The notes beneath the pieces are model-generated. The model worked only from the letters and a program-made list of their open reading frames with translations. It did no database searches and was not told the origin of the DNA. A program made the position numbers and the translations under genes. From Bin55 sp009840545 (lineage in GTDB: Bacteria > Pseudomonadota > Gammaproteobacteria > Pseudomonadales > Azotimanducaceae), in the NCBI GenBank assembly GCA_965208815.1, contig OZ242357.1, positions 496,001 to 560,000 of the forward strand: a stretch of DNA of 64,000 nt, written 5' to 3'. Shown one piece after another: positions 55,110 through 63,333 of the stretch; position 1 is the stretch's first letter, and the number at the start of each line of letters is the position of its first letter.

Positions 55110-56150
55110 ATGGCTCAAGCGTTGGAACTCTTTCGAGACCCCGTATTGGGTACGACGTGGGGAGACCTTGACGCCGTCCGACATGCGGGTCGCATCGATG
55201 GAAAGTGGCATGCCGATGTCGAGCTTGGCTACCCGGTAGAGGGGTTGTTCGACGAGTATCGTTTAGCGGCTGCTCAGTGGATCGGCGACTCCGATCTACA
55301 ACTTCAACTGAGCTTTCGAGCACCTGTCACAACAAAATTGAACGGCGTTAGCAATGTCATCTCCGTGGCTTCGGGCAAGGGCGGCGTTGGCAAATCCACG
55401 ATCGCTGTCAATTTGGCTATAGGTCTAGCAAAAGCAGGTGCGAAAGTAGGGATTCTGGACGCCGACATATATGGACCCAGTCAAGGCGTCATGCTGGGCA
55501 TTGTCGAAGGTCGGAGACCCGAAGTTCGAGACGAGAAGTTCTTTGTACCGATCCGAGTTCATGGAATTGAAGCCATGTCGATGAGCATGTTGGTTTCAGA
55601 ACGAACACCCATGGTTTGGCGTGGCCCCATGGCTTCCGGTGCCTTGCAACAATTGCTGAACCAGTCGCTGTGGAGCAACCTAGACTATTTGATCGTTGAC
55701 ATGCCTCCCGGAACAGGCGACATTCAACTGACACTGTCACAGCAAGTCACTCTTGGGGGAACGGTGATCGTCACGACACCTCAGGACATTGCTTTGGCAG
55801 ACGCTCGGAAAGGCATAGAGATGTTTGGCAAGGTTGATGTTCCGATCCTTGGGATCATTGAGAACATGAGCTTCTTCGACTGCGACAATTGTGGAAAGAG
55901 GCACCAGATTTTCGATTCCGCTGGCGGATCCCGCGTTGCGAAGGAATATGGAACGAAAGTGCTTGGTGAGTTCCCGCTGAATGCTCAATTGAGGGAGTTA
56001 ACGGACGAAGGGACTCCCCCGGTTTCCGTTGATCCTGATAGCCAACTGAGCAAGTCGTTTGTTGACTGTGCCCGGTTAACGGCTGCAACCCACTGGGAAA
56101 CCAGTCGAATGGCTGAGCCAGCCCCCACAATTTCGATGGATTCAAATTGA
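55110..56150 (+). CDS. mrp: Mrp/ApbC iron-sulfur cluster carrier ATPase
   Basis: Binds and transfers 4Fe-4S clusters in the cytoplasm. The protein is about 346 residues from the ATG at 55110. After a short N-terminal DUF59-like part come the deviant Walker A VASGKGGVGKSTIAVNLA, DADIYGPSQ, and IVDMPPGTGD. The cluster-binding CxxC is in SFFDCDNCGKRH. The TGA stop shares bases with the TTG start of dcd, so the two are coupled. Confidence 0.95.
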   Translation: MAQALELFRDPVLGTTWGDLDAVRHAGRIDGKWHADVELGYPVEGLFDEYRLAAAQWIGDSDLQLQLSFRAPVTTKLNGVSNVISVASGKGGVGKSTIAVNLAIGLAKAGAKVGILDADIYGPSQGVMLGIVEGRRPEVRDEKFFVPIRVHGIEAMSMSMLVSERTPMVWRGPMASGALQQLLNQSLWSNLDYLIVDMPPGTGDIQLTLSQQVTLGGTVIVTTPQDIALADARKGIEMFGKVDVPILGIIENMSFFDCDNCGKRHQIFDSAGGSRVAKEYGTKVLGEFPLNAQLRELTDEGTPPVSVDPDSQLSKSFVDCARLTAATHWETSRMAEPAPTISMDSN

Positions 56151-56713
56151 CAATCAAAGCCGATCACTGGATACGGCACATGGCCGAAAACCACGGCATG
56201 ATCGAGCCGTACGAACCCAATCAGGTTCGCAGCGTCGAATCTCAAAAGGTTGTTTCGTGGGGTACGTCCAGCTACGGGTACGACGTGCGATGTGCGCCTG
56301 AATTCAAGGTGTTTACTAACATCTTTTCTGCTACGGTTGATCCCAAGTCATTCAGCGAGCAAAGTTTCGTTCCAACCACCGGGGACGTTTGCATCATTCC
56401 GCCCAATTCCTTCGTGCTGGCGAGTACAGTCGAGTACTTCCGGATTCCTCGAGATGTCTTGACCATTTGCGTTGGCAAATCGACCTATGCTCGCTGTGGA
56501 ATCATTGTGAACGTGACACCCTTGGAACCGGAATGGGAGGGTCACGTGACATTGGAGTTTTCCAATACCACCAATCTTCCGGCCAAGATCTATGCCAATG
56601 AAGGTGTCGCTCAGATGTTGTTCTTTCAAGCGGACGAGCCCTGTGAGACTTCCTACAAAGACCGAAAGGGTAAGTATCAGGGACAAAAAGGAGTAACGCT
56701 TCCCAAGATGTGA
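56147..56713 (+). CDS. dcd: dCTP deaminase
   Basis: Deaminates dCTP to dUTP for thymidylate synthesis. The 188-residue protein starts from TTG at 56147, inside the end of mrp. The start is supported by the family opening IKADHWIRHMAENHGMIEP. Signature parts are SWGTSSYGYDVR, VGKSTYARCGIIVNVTPLEPEWEGHVTLEFSN and the C-terminal QGQKGVTLPKM. Length is standard. A diverged copy of its 3' end lies 3.7 kb downstream. Confidence 0.97.
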   Translation: MTIKADHWIRHMAENHGMIEPYEPNQVRSVESQKVVSWGTSSYGYDVRCAPEFKVFTNIFSATVDPKSFSEQSFVPTTGDVCIIPPNSFVLASTVEYFRIPRDVLTICVGKSTYARCGIIVNVTPLEPEWEGHVTLEFSNTTNLPAKIYANEGVAQMLFFQADEPCETSYKDRKGKYQGQKGVTLPKM

Positions 56714-56735
56714 CTCTGTTTTATGCAAAGTTGCA

Positions 56736-56757
56736 GCTACCGCTATCCTGCGGTAGC
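56736..56757 (+). terminator. Hairpin after dcd, weak terminator candidate
   Basis: GCTACCGC and GCGGTAGC form an 8-bp perfect stem with a six-base loop, 22 bases past the dcd stop. There is no T-run, so it may stabilise the 3' end of the transcript rather than terminate it. Confidence 0.45.
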
Positions 56758-56787
56758 ACCCGATAATCATTGAATCTTGAGTAGCAA

Positions 56788-57915
56788 TTGTGGAAAGGGA
56801 GACAGGGAATCATTGAGCCGACGGGTTTCAAAGCGATACTAAGGCAAGTGTCGAGCTCGTTCTTCTACGATCCACTCAAATTCGCGAGCTGTGTAGTGAT
56901 CGCAACCCTTTTCTTGGGTGGCTGCGGAACCAGACTTGAGTGGCCAAACAAAGAGAAGGCTCCCGTATATTTCGTCAATTTCTCTCCGAACACCGAGCAG
57001 ATTGCCGCACGACATTACCCTAATTTCGTAACGATAAGCACCGTTGATTCAAGAGAGGAAAAATGTGAATGGTTTACCAATTATTCTTCGCGTGAACCAA
57101 TCTTCACACCTAGTGGCGAACTCTTGCTGATAGATCGTTTCCACGATGTCCTTATGAACTTGATCGGCTACCACTCCGAGTTCGTTTTCTTCGATGTAGA
57201 AACATGTAAGAAAGTGCGGAGCTATGCAGTTGCGGGAAAGGGAGCGACATACTCGCTGGAATTTTCGAGCGGTGGGGAGTATCTCGTTAGAGGTGCAGCA
57301 GATACGGACAGGGGTAAAGCACACGTCCAGCAGGTCGACTCGTACACCGGCAAAGTCATTGGAGAATGGAACTATGAGAACTCACATGGTCCGAGTGTTG
57401 CCTTGTCTAATGACGGGTCGCTACTGGTGATCGGACTAGCCCAGCACAAGAACATGGAAGACGCCGAAGGCGATATGGACCATCACATTGGAAGGGTCAT
57501 TCTTGTAGATTTCACTTCAGGAGAAGTTATTAGGGACTGGATTGAAAGCGAAACCAATGGGATTGCTTCGGTGGATGCTTCTTCAGATGGTGAAACTCTT
57601 GCATTAGGGTTTCGTGATGGAACGGTCAAAGTACTTCACTGGCGTTCGGAAACTCCCACAACAATTGCCCACCATGCAGGAGCAGTGGACAAGTTGATGA
57701 TTTCTCCCGACGACAACTTAGTTTTTTTTCGGTCGAGAGGAGACGCCAAGAGGTTAGTTGCTCATCGACTGGACTCTGGCGAACAGGTACACGAGATTGA
57801 ATTTGAAGGACCGATTGGTGATTTTGACATTTCCGCAGACAGTGAGACTCTCGTGGTGGGTAGTACACGGAACACCATCAAAATTGTGGACTTAACCACG
57901 GAGACCTCGAATTGA
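56788..57915 (+). CDS. Beta-propeller lipoprotein (WD40-like)
   Basis: A protein of about 375 residues. A hydrophobic segment ends in the lipobox FLGGC near residue 46. Repeats of a WD40 or YVTN-like propeller follow (for example VALSNDGSLLVIGLA, VDASSDGETLALGFRDGTVKVLHW, FDISADSETLVVGSTRNTIKIVDL). Probably exported and membrane-anchored; function unknown, likely protein binding. The start is uncertain: the open frame begins with TTG at 56788, and the signal would fit a later start. The next 220 bases, to 58137, hold no gene I can support, only a TCACCGA/TCGGTGA hairpin at 58031-58053. Confidence 0.7.
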   Translation: MWKGRQGIIEPTGFKAILRQVSSSFFYDPLKFASCVVIATLFLGGCGTRLEWPNKEKAPVYFVNFSPNTEQIAARHYPNFVTISTVDSREEKCEWFTNYSSREPIFTPSGELLLIDRFHDVLMNLIGYHSEFVFFDVETCKKVRSYAVAGKGATYSLEFSSGGEYLVRGAADTDRGKAHVQQVDSYTGKVIGEWNYENSHGPSVALSNDGSLLVIGLAQHKNMEDAEGDMDHHIGRVILVDFTSGEVIRDWIESETNGIASVDASSDGETLALGFRDGTVKVLHWRSETPTTIAHHAGAVDKLMISPDDNLVFFRSRGDAKRLVAHRLDSGEQVHEIEFEGPIGDFDISADSETLVVGSTRNTIKIVDLTTETSN

Positions 57916-58137
57916 AATCTGTTCTCGCTCGGTTTAGAGTGGCGAACATGCAGGGGTTGGGAAGATTCTCTTTCGGACGGAGCGTTTCAGGCGTCGCATG
58001 CAGTGGCAGTCGAAAACAAGCCAGATGTAATCACCGAATTGCGATATCGGTGACACACGCATGGAAATCAACAAGCTCTCGTATAGATAGAGATGTCTCA
58101 GAGTCAGTGGTATTCGCGTCCCGTAGAGAACAGTTAT

Positions 58138-58404
58138 CTAATTAGTTTCAGCCTTGCTTTGAGGTTGGATGCTAACAAAGTGAGAGAGAGTTTTTGTACA
58201 ATGAAAAGACACATATAATGTCCACACTATAGAAATCATTACAACACTTGTAACGATAGTACTGGTCACCTCAAATCCAATTAACTCAACGGCGAAGGCA
58301 ATAATGACCAAGGATAAAATAAATATTGGAAAGAACATAAGTACTGAAATTAAAACAAAATATACTTCCAAAAATATGATATTTAATTTATTGTCGAGTT
58401 TCAT
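58138..58404 (-). CDS. Possible small membrane protein
   Basis: An 88-codon frame with two clear hydrophobic stretches (LEVYFVLISVLMFFPIFILSL and TSTIVTSVVMISIVWTLYVSF), so a two-helix inner-membrane protein is plausible. It starts 12 bases after the stop of the 58417-60258 gene on the same strand. It lacks a ribosome site and is much richer in A and T than its neighbours. It may be foreign or chance. Confidence 0.4.
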   Translation of the reverse strand: MKLDNKLNIIFLEVYFVLISVLMFFPIFILSLVIIAFAVELIGFEVTSTIVTSVVMISIVWTLYVSFHCTKTLSHFVSIQPQSKAETN

Positions 58405-58416
58405 ATTGTTGATCGA

Positions 58417-60258
58417 TCATTGTGCGGTGCGCTGCCTAACTTCTTCCGCGTCCTTTTCGTTCAAGAAAGAGGTCGCATGCTCAATTTCATCATTGGTCAG
58501 AGTAGGCTTGCTGTGCTGGCGGACCAGGAGCTCTCTTGCAAATTGCGACTTGATCTCATCCGATTCAAGATTTACAAGAGATTCAAGCATTTGTTGGGAG
58601 TCTTGCACCGCCCAATCATAGGCGACCTGGAAGTAGCCGAAATCCTGGTGCTCCTCGGGTAGCAGTTTCACCAGCCCCAAGCCCCGCATAGGGTCTCCCG
58701 CTTTTACAAGTTGAGACGCTACCCACCCTGCAGCAAAGAGCATGGATTCTTCCCTCACTTGCTCTAGCAGCCCGATGGCGGAATCGATATTCACCTTAGA
58801 CAGTTCGACGATGACCGTGTTTTCCAACTGACTCCCACCGCGCTCCACAGGTTGTGCCAAAGCAACCTGCATAGCATGTTGAAAATCTATGTATACAAGC
58901 TTGCGTATTACCGCATCGATCACATCGATCCTCCTGGGGTTTTGGGCTTGAGAGTCTGACAACGCCCACGCCATCGCCTCCTTGGGATCGGATTTGGCCC
59001 ATTCTTGGGCCAAACGAATCGCTACGGTCGAGGTACTCTCCACTTTGTCAGTCACCGAGTCCATTAAATGCAACGCCTGTTCCGGCGACGTACGCGCCAA
59101 GGATGCCACCGCTTCCTCAATGGCGGTCAATCGTCCGTCCCGGGATAGCAAGTCGATCCAAACTGTCAACTCATCAGGATCGTGTTGCACCCAGGCTTTA
59201 ACAACTGCCGATTCCAAATACATAAAGTCCGGAGATTTTGGGAGAGAATAAAGTTCTTCTAACGCCGCTTCAGGATCAGACTTGACCCACTGCTTCAAGA
59301 CCGGTTGCAAGAGAAACGCGTGATCCTCGGATTGGGATTTAACCAAGTAATCAAGCACACTCTTAGGGTTGTCTTCAGCTACTGCCACTATCAAGTTCGA
59401 TTTGAAGCTAAAGTCTTGTGACTCTGAGGATATCTCCGCAATACGAGAAAGCACGTCCAACCCATCGCGGTCAATCCAGTTCCTGGCAATTGCGATGAAG
59501 GAGTTGAGCTGAAGAGCGTCAGACACGCTGTCCGCGGCCAGTTCAATCCAAGCTCGTTCCGGTTCGTCGACTAGGTCGTTCGAATTCCGTTCGCTTATCC
59601 AATGAAGAGCATGATTTTCGTTTTCGATTTGTCTGGCTATATCTCGAAGTTGTACTTCGGACAATTCGCGACGTTGCTCGAGGATTGTTTCCAGTGCAAC
59701 GATTCGTACGGATCGTTCAAGAGTTTTCGCGCCGTCGATCGCCGCATCCAGGTCCGATAGGGAGAGTTCTCTAAATATCCCGGGCACAACATCGACTTGT
59801 TTGTGCGTGGGATATCTTTTCAATTGTTGAAGTGCTCTCTTCGAATCTAGGGCGGTCAGTCGACGGAAGATATCAACTTGAATATTCGTTCTCTGGTTTT
59901 CCAACGGGACTTTCTCGGAGTGTTCGAGAAACTGAACTAGCTCCTTTACGCTTGAGTTTGAAAGTATCCGGTACAACGCCGCGCTTCGTTCAAAATCGCT
60001 CTCATAGCGGGACAATTGCGTCAAGTCGACTGACGAATCCGTGAACAAGTCTATGGAATCGTTCCGATTGCTTGTTTCCAAGTCCCCGGATAAAGTATCT
60101 TGTGAATTGGAGGATACGTTCGAATAGGAAAGTCCTTCAGCGCCTCTTACAACTCCCATGTAGCCGAGATACAAAGCAACTGAAAGACAGATGCCGATTG
60201 CTATTCCGATGATGTAGGGTCGAAGAGTAGAGGAATAGTTCGTTGAAGCAGCTTTCAT
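58417..60258 (-). CDS. Membrane-anchored helical-repeat protein, paralogue of the protein at 43106-45154
   Basis: A 613-residue protein of unknown function. Its N-terminal membrane segment (YIIGIAIGICLSVALYLGYM) is followed by a helical-repeat solenoid colinear with the 43106 protein. Matching blocks include LSDLDAAIDGAKTLE with SDLDGALAQAKTLSESE, QWVKSDPEAALEELYSLP with RAWAESDPQDLFDSLERLP, and VYIDFQHAMQVALAQP with VDVDPTLAFQTALKQEP. The repeat signature W-x-x-S-D-P recurs about every 33-35 residues. It lies in the accessory stretch, oppositely oriented to dcd. Repeats of this type usually bind other proteins. The gene is intact. Confidence 0.8.
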   Translation of the reverse strand: MKAASTNYSSTLRPYIIGIAIGICLSVALYLGYMGVVRGAEGLSYSNVSSNSQDTLSGDLETSNRNDSIDLFTDSSVDLTQLSRYESDFERSAALYRILSNSSVKELVQFLEHSEKVPLENQRTNIQVDIFRRLTALDSKRALQQLKRYPTHKQVDVVPGIFRELSLSDLDAAIDGAKTLERSVRIVALETILEQRRELSEVQLRDIARQIENENHALHWISERNSNDLVDEPERAWIELAADSVSDALQLNSFIAIARNWIDRDGLDVLSRIAEISSESQDFSFKSNLIVAVAEDNPKSVLDYLVKSQSEDHAFLLQPVLKQWVKSDPEAALEELYSLPKSPDFMYLESAVVKAWVQHDPDELTVWIDLLSRDGRLTAIEEAVASLARTSPEQALHLMDSVTDKVESTSTVAIRLAQEWAKSDPKEAMAWALSDSQAQNPRRIDVIDAVIRKLVYIDFQHAMQVALAQPVERGGSQLENTVIVELSKVNIDSAIGLLEQVREESMLFAAGWVASQLVKAGDPMRGLGLVKLLPEEHQDFGYFQVAYDWAVQDSQQMLESLVNLESDEIKSQFARELLVRQHSKPTLTNDEIEHATSFLNEKDAEEVRQRTAQ

Positions 60259-60413
60259 TTAGGGACCCACAGTCGTATGCACGGGAGTTATTGGGTGCGG
60301 GTCATAGTTTCCATTCTTCCGTGAATCTACAAAATCCTGCGTACCCAAAGCGTCTACAGAATAGTTCAAAAAGATGCTAAGTGGGAGTATTACGAACAAT
60401 CCCTACGTTCATT

Positions 60414-60571
60414 AACCATTCAGGCTCATTTGTATTTGAGTGTGGCACAGATGATGTTCTTCGAGGCCGACGGCTTTGTGAGACGTCCTGCAAAAACAAA
60501 AATGGCAAGTATCTGGGACAGAAAGGAGAATCGCTACCTAGGACTGACTCAAACTAGTACGAAGTTGCACT
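60414..60571 (+). pseudogene. Decayed copy of the dcd 3' end
   Basis: From about 60450 the DNA aligns with the end of dcd. It encodes AQMMFFEAD (dcd AQMLFFQAD). After a one-base loss the alignment resumes as CETSCKNKNGKYLGQKGESLP, against CETSYKDRKGKYQGQKGVTLP. The likeness continues past the dcd stop (TGACTC and AAGTTGCA are shared) to about 60570. Upstream, a weaker match (GGCTCATTTGTATTTGAG against GGGTCACGTGACATTGGAG) is joined by a deletion of about 45 bases. It cannot make a working product. Confidence 0.75.
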
Positions 60572-60884
60572 CGCGACTTTAGACAGCGTCGTTCACAGTT
60601 GGTTAGGTTCCGAGAGAGAATGCCAGTTCGTTGAACAAAGAGTCTCAAACCATTCGTCTTCGAACCAAATCGTCTTTTTGTCAGCTATCCCGACTAGTCA
60701 AGATGCAGAAACGAGTCAAAGAGCTCAAGAGTCCGTCGAAAGAGCCCAACTCAGACAATTGAGTTCAAACTAAAGTTCTTGTAAATCAATTACTCATGTG
60801 ACCACCGATTGGTACATTTGCGAACGTGGCAACGAAATCCCGCTGACTCATCAACAAACCAAATAAGGAGAGATCACATACGAA

Positions 60885-60928
60885 AATTAAATCCCCTATA
60901 GTTTAGTCTAAAATCCCCTATAGTTTAG
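60885..60928. repeat. 22-bp tandem repeats, left part (two units)
   Basis: The core ATCCCCTATAGTTTAG occurs at 60891-60906 and 60913-60928, a period of 22 bases. The units end in CTAAA/TTTAG, giving weak dyad symmetry. The array is broken here by the IS3-family element and resumes at 62330. The rest of the 60259-60884 gap holds the dcd remnant and nothing else I recognise. Confidence 0.85.
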
Positions 60929-60998
60929 TGTGTTGCTCAAAAATAGTGGGAATCAAAACGAGGTGTTTTAGTATAGATTCCCCTAGGAGCACACAATC

Positions 60999-61292
60999 AT
61001 GTCCAAACGAGTTGCCTTGACGGCGGAGGAGCGAGGAGAGCTGGTTCTTCGTCTGCTTCGGAAGGAAGCCACGGCATCGGATCTTGCCCGCGAGGCATCA
61101 ATCTCCGAGCCCACGCTGTACCAGTGGCGCGACGCCTTTCTTCGCGCTGGATTCGCCGGCTTGAACGGACGTTCCGACCGCGACTCGGAGAGGCGACGGC
61201 ACGCTCGGGAGCTGGCGCAGCGGGACCAGGTGATCGGCGAGATGACCGTGGCCCTGAAGGTGCTAAAAAAAAACTTGGGGGTCTCCGAGTGA
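60999..61292 (+). CDS. IS3-family OrfA (helix-turn-helix)
   Basis: A 97-residue DNA-binding protein of the transposase 8 type: LTAEERGELVLRLLRKEATASDLAREASISEPTLYQWRDAF is a helix-turn-helix. The C-terminal helix (ARELAQRDQVIGEMTVALKVLKKNL) is the leucine-zipper-like part. ATG at 60999. The nine-A run at 61265-61273 allows -1 slippage to make the OrfAB transposase. Confidence 0.88.
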   Translation: MSKRVALTAEERGELVLRLLRKEATASDLAREASISEPTLYQWRDAFLRAGFAGLNGRSDRDSERRRHARELAQRDQVIGEMTVALKVLKKNLGVSE

Positions 61293-62266
61293 CGCAGGAG
61301 CTTCGCGATCGGGTTCGCCAAGAGATGGAGGACTGGGACGGAAGGCTGCGTCTGACCCGTCTGCTGACCCATCTGGGAGTGTCGACATCGACGTGGTACC
61401 GACTTCCGAAGGGAGGCTCGGAACCTCGGGGACGACCTCGGGAGCCCCTGGACCCCTTCCAAGTGGAGGCGGTCCGGGAGCTCTGCCGGCGCTATCCCTT
61501 CTGGGGCTACAAGCGCATCGCGGTGGTGGCCCGGAGGGACGTCGGTCCGGGCTATTCCGACCGTCTGACGTACCGCATCATGCGGGAGCTGAACCTGCTG
61601 CAGAAGCGGGCTCCCCGCCGTGCCGAGCTGCACCAGACGAGGCACCTGTTCGAGCTGCTTCCCTCGCGCCCCAACGATCTGTGGCAGATGGACGTGACCT
61701 ACCTCCACCTGCCCCAGGGGCACTGGTGGTACGCGGTGACGGTGATCGACTACTACTCCCGGTACCTGCTGGCGTGCCATCTGACGCCGTTCCAGAACGC
61801 GGGCTCGGTGGCGGTCGCCCTGGATCTCGCCCGGGCCGAGGCGGAGCGCTTCCACGGTCCGCTGGATCGCGAGCCGACGCTGGTCACCGACAACGGCTCG
61901 TGCTTTCTGGCCCGCAAGTTCCAGAAGCACATCGAGGAGCGGTTCTCCCATGTGCGGATCCAGTATCGAACCCCGCAACAGCTGGGACTGCTGGAGCGGT
62001 TCCATTCGACGTTGAAGAAGGAGGAGGTGTACTGGCGCATGTACGACGGACCCAACCATGCCCGGCAGTGTCTCGAGGAGTTCCGCGATCGCTACAACCG
62101 GGTGCGGCCGCACTGGGCGCTCCGGCCCTCCGAGAAGGAGGATCCACTGACGCCCGCCGACGTCTACGAGGACGGCCTGGCGGTCGTCATACCGAAGTGG
62201 CAGAAATGGGCGAGGGCGGCGAAGAAAAAACTGGAGGAGGCAGCTATGGAACGGAAGGCCGCGTAG
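61289..62266 (+). CDS. IS3-family OrfB transposase (rve integrase core)
   Basis: The frame is open from well upstream and is reached by -1 frameshifting, or by a GTG at 61289 overlapping the orfA stop. It has an N-terminal HTH_21-like segment (YPFWGYKRIAVVARRD). The DDE core follows: the first Asp in LWQMDVTYLHL, the second in LVTDNGSCF, and the Glu in LLERFHSTLKKEEVYW. The C-terminus (FRDRYNRVRPHWALRPSEKEDPLTPADVY) is family-typical. No disrupting mutation is seen, so it may still be active. Confidence 0.9.
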   Translation: MTQELRDRVRQEMEDWDGRLRLTRLLTHLGVSTSTWYRLPKGGSEPRGRPREPLDPFQVEAVRELCRRYPFWGYKRIAVVARRDVGPGYSDRLTYRIMRELNLLQKRAPRRAELHQTRHLFELLPSRPNDLWQMDVTYLHLPQGHWWYAVTVIDYYSRYLLACHLTPFQNAGSVAVALDLARAEAERFHGPLDREPTLVTDNGSCFLARKFQKHIEERFSHVRIQYRTPQQLGLLERFHSTLKKEEVYWRMYDGPNHARQCLEEFRDRYNRVRPHWALRPSEKEDPLTPADVYEDGLAVVIPKWQKWARAAKKKLEEAAMERKAA

Positions 62267-62329
62267 CCATGAACCACGAAATTTCTCTACACCGAAAAAT
62301 TCCCGCTAATTTTGATAGCAAGACATTAG

Positions 62330-62373
62330 TCTAAAATCCCCTATAGTTTAGTCTAAAATCCCTATACTTTATG
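62330..62373. repeat. 22-bp tandem repeats, right part, at the promoter of the toxin-antitoxin-like pair
   Basis: A full unit (core at 62336-62351) and a diverged last unit (62352-62373, containing TATACT as a possible -10) end about 18 bases before the ATG at 62392. Removing the insertion sequence and one TTAG restores the exact 22-base period with the left part. The position suggests operators of the downstream genes. Confidence 0.8.
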
Positions 62374-62391
62374 AAATAGTAACATTGATTG

Positions 62392-63333
62392 ATGACTAAC
62401 AGTCGAGTATTTTGGGCAAAGGCAAGCCGTCTCTTAGCCGACCTTGATTTGTTTGAGCTAGAACGGAACAGAGTTTTGGATGCTTACCCGTTACTAAATT
62501 CACAAGGATTGGGGCAAGCGCACCATCGCCGACGGATCAGCGCAAAAGAAGGCCTGTCAGAAGCAGCAAATTGGGATATTGAGAAATTTCCCCAAGACCT
62601 ACAACTAGCACGAGATGAACTGCGCAAAGGCGGAAAGTTCGAACATGGTATTCGCAATACACTCAGGTACTTTGTTGACGGGCGGATTCCTCTGAGCTAT
62701 AGACTGAGAGGTTGTGCCTGGGCAAAGCGCTTCAACGGACCCGCGCCAAAACGAGAGTCGAGCTACACTCTCAGTCGAAGTGTCGATCAATTCCTGCAAG
62801 CTAACGAACAGTCAAGTCAAGGGGATGACGAGGGCAACTCCTCTACGACTTGGACCTCAAATGGTGCTTTCATTTGCGCGAGCTTGATGGTCGATCTACG
62901 CATTTGGCGCTATGCGAACTCAATCTATCCAGATCTACGCCTTGGCAAACCTTGGGCTGTTGCAGGCCTGCAACCGGAAGAATATGGACATCCACAAGAT
63001 ATCGATATGGCAAAGTTTTGGAGATGGGCAATTCAACAAGACTATTCGAATCCTGATGTTGCAAACTTCATAGAAACAGCCGTGGATCATCTCTATGGAG
63101 GCGCGAACCTACAACGCATGTTGGAGTTCGTCAGTCAAGGAAGCGCCACCATCCGGGAGACTTTTGTAGAGTTGAGCACTTCGTTCGGATCGGAAGACCA
63201 GAGTTTTGGCTACTCCGATGTCGGCCGGATGCGACACCGAATCGGTTTTCTTGTGGGAAAGATTTCAGTGCCCGACGACTTTGACGAGATGGGTTCTGAG
63301 GAGATTGCAAAAAATTTCGGAATGAGCGAATGA
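62392..63333 (+). CDS. Long protein of unknown fold with a Phd-like antitoxin tail
   Basis: A 313-residue soluble protein. I recognise nothing in the first about 280 residues, which are mixed helical with several Trp and Arg (for example ELERNRVLDAYPLL, LGQAHHRRRISAKEG, MAKFWRWAIQQDY). The last about 30 residues (IGFLVGKISVPDDFDEMG then SEEIAKNFG) match the tail that Phd/VapB antitoxins use to wrap a PIN toxin: Gx(I)x(I)PDDFD, acidic, EEI, F. The toxin gene follows with an ATGA overlap. The usual small antitoxin DNA-binding domain is absent. ATG 62392 follows the 22-bp repeat array. It is probably the antidote and autoregulator of the pair. Confidence 0.7.
   Translation: MTNSRVFWAKASRLLADLDLFELERNRVLDAYPLLNSQGLGQAHHRRRISAKEGLSEAANWDIEKFPQDLQLARDELRKGGKFEHGIRNTLRYFVDGRIPLSYRLRGCAWAKRFNGPAPKRESSYTLSRSVDQFLQANEQSSQGDDEGNSSTTWTSNGAFICASLMVDLRIWRYANSIYPDLRLGKPWAVAGLQPEEYGHPQDIDMAKFWRWAIQQDYSNPDVANFIETAVDHLYGGANLQRMLEFVSQGSATIRETFVELSTSFGSEDQSFGYSDVGRMRHRIGFLVGKISVPDDFDEMGSEEIAKNFGMSE

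Larger units (their letters stand above)
60929..62325 (+). mobile_element. IS3-family insertion sequence, about 1.4 kb
   Basis: The left end TGTGTTGCTCAAAAATAG and right end (minus strand) TGTCTTGCTATCAAAATTAG form an imperfect inverted repeat with TG...CA termini. TTAG is duplicated on both sides (60925-60928 and 62326-62329), the 4-base target duplication expected for IS3. Two overlapping genes, orfA and orfB in the -1 frame, are joined by a run of nine A's. It is GC-rich, unlike the AT-rich target. It appears complete. Confidence 0.9.

Noticed and set aside
57912..58145. Plus-strand frame of 77 codons after the propeller lipoprotein
   Set aside because: Reads as low-information sequence rich in Ser and Arg, with no motif or ribosome site.
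60983..62334. Long open frames antisense to, or frame-shifted over, the IS3 orfB gene
   Set aside because: Same GC-driven shadow effect; the DDE motifs lie only in the orfB frame.
60885..62373. CRISPR-like repeat array
   Set aside because: The 22-bp units are directly tandem with no spacers, and the single large interval between copies is an insertion sequence.
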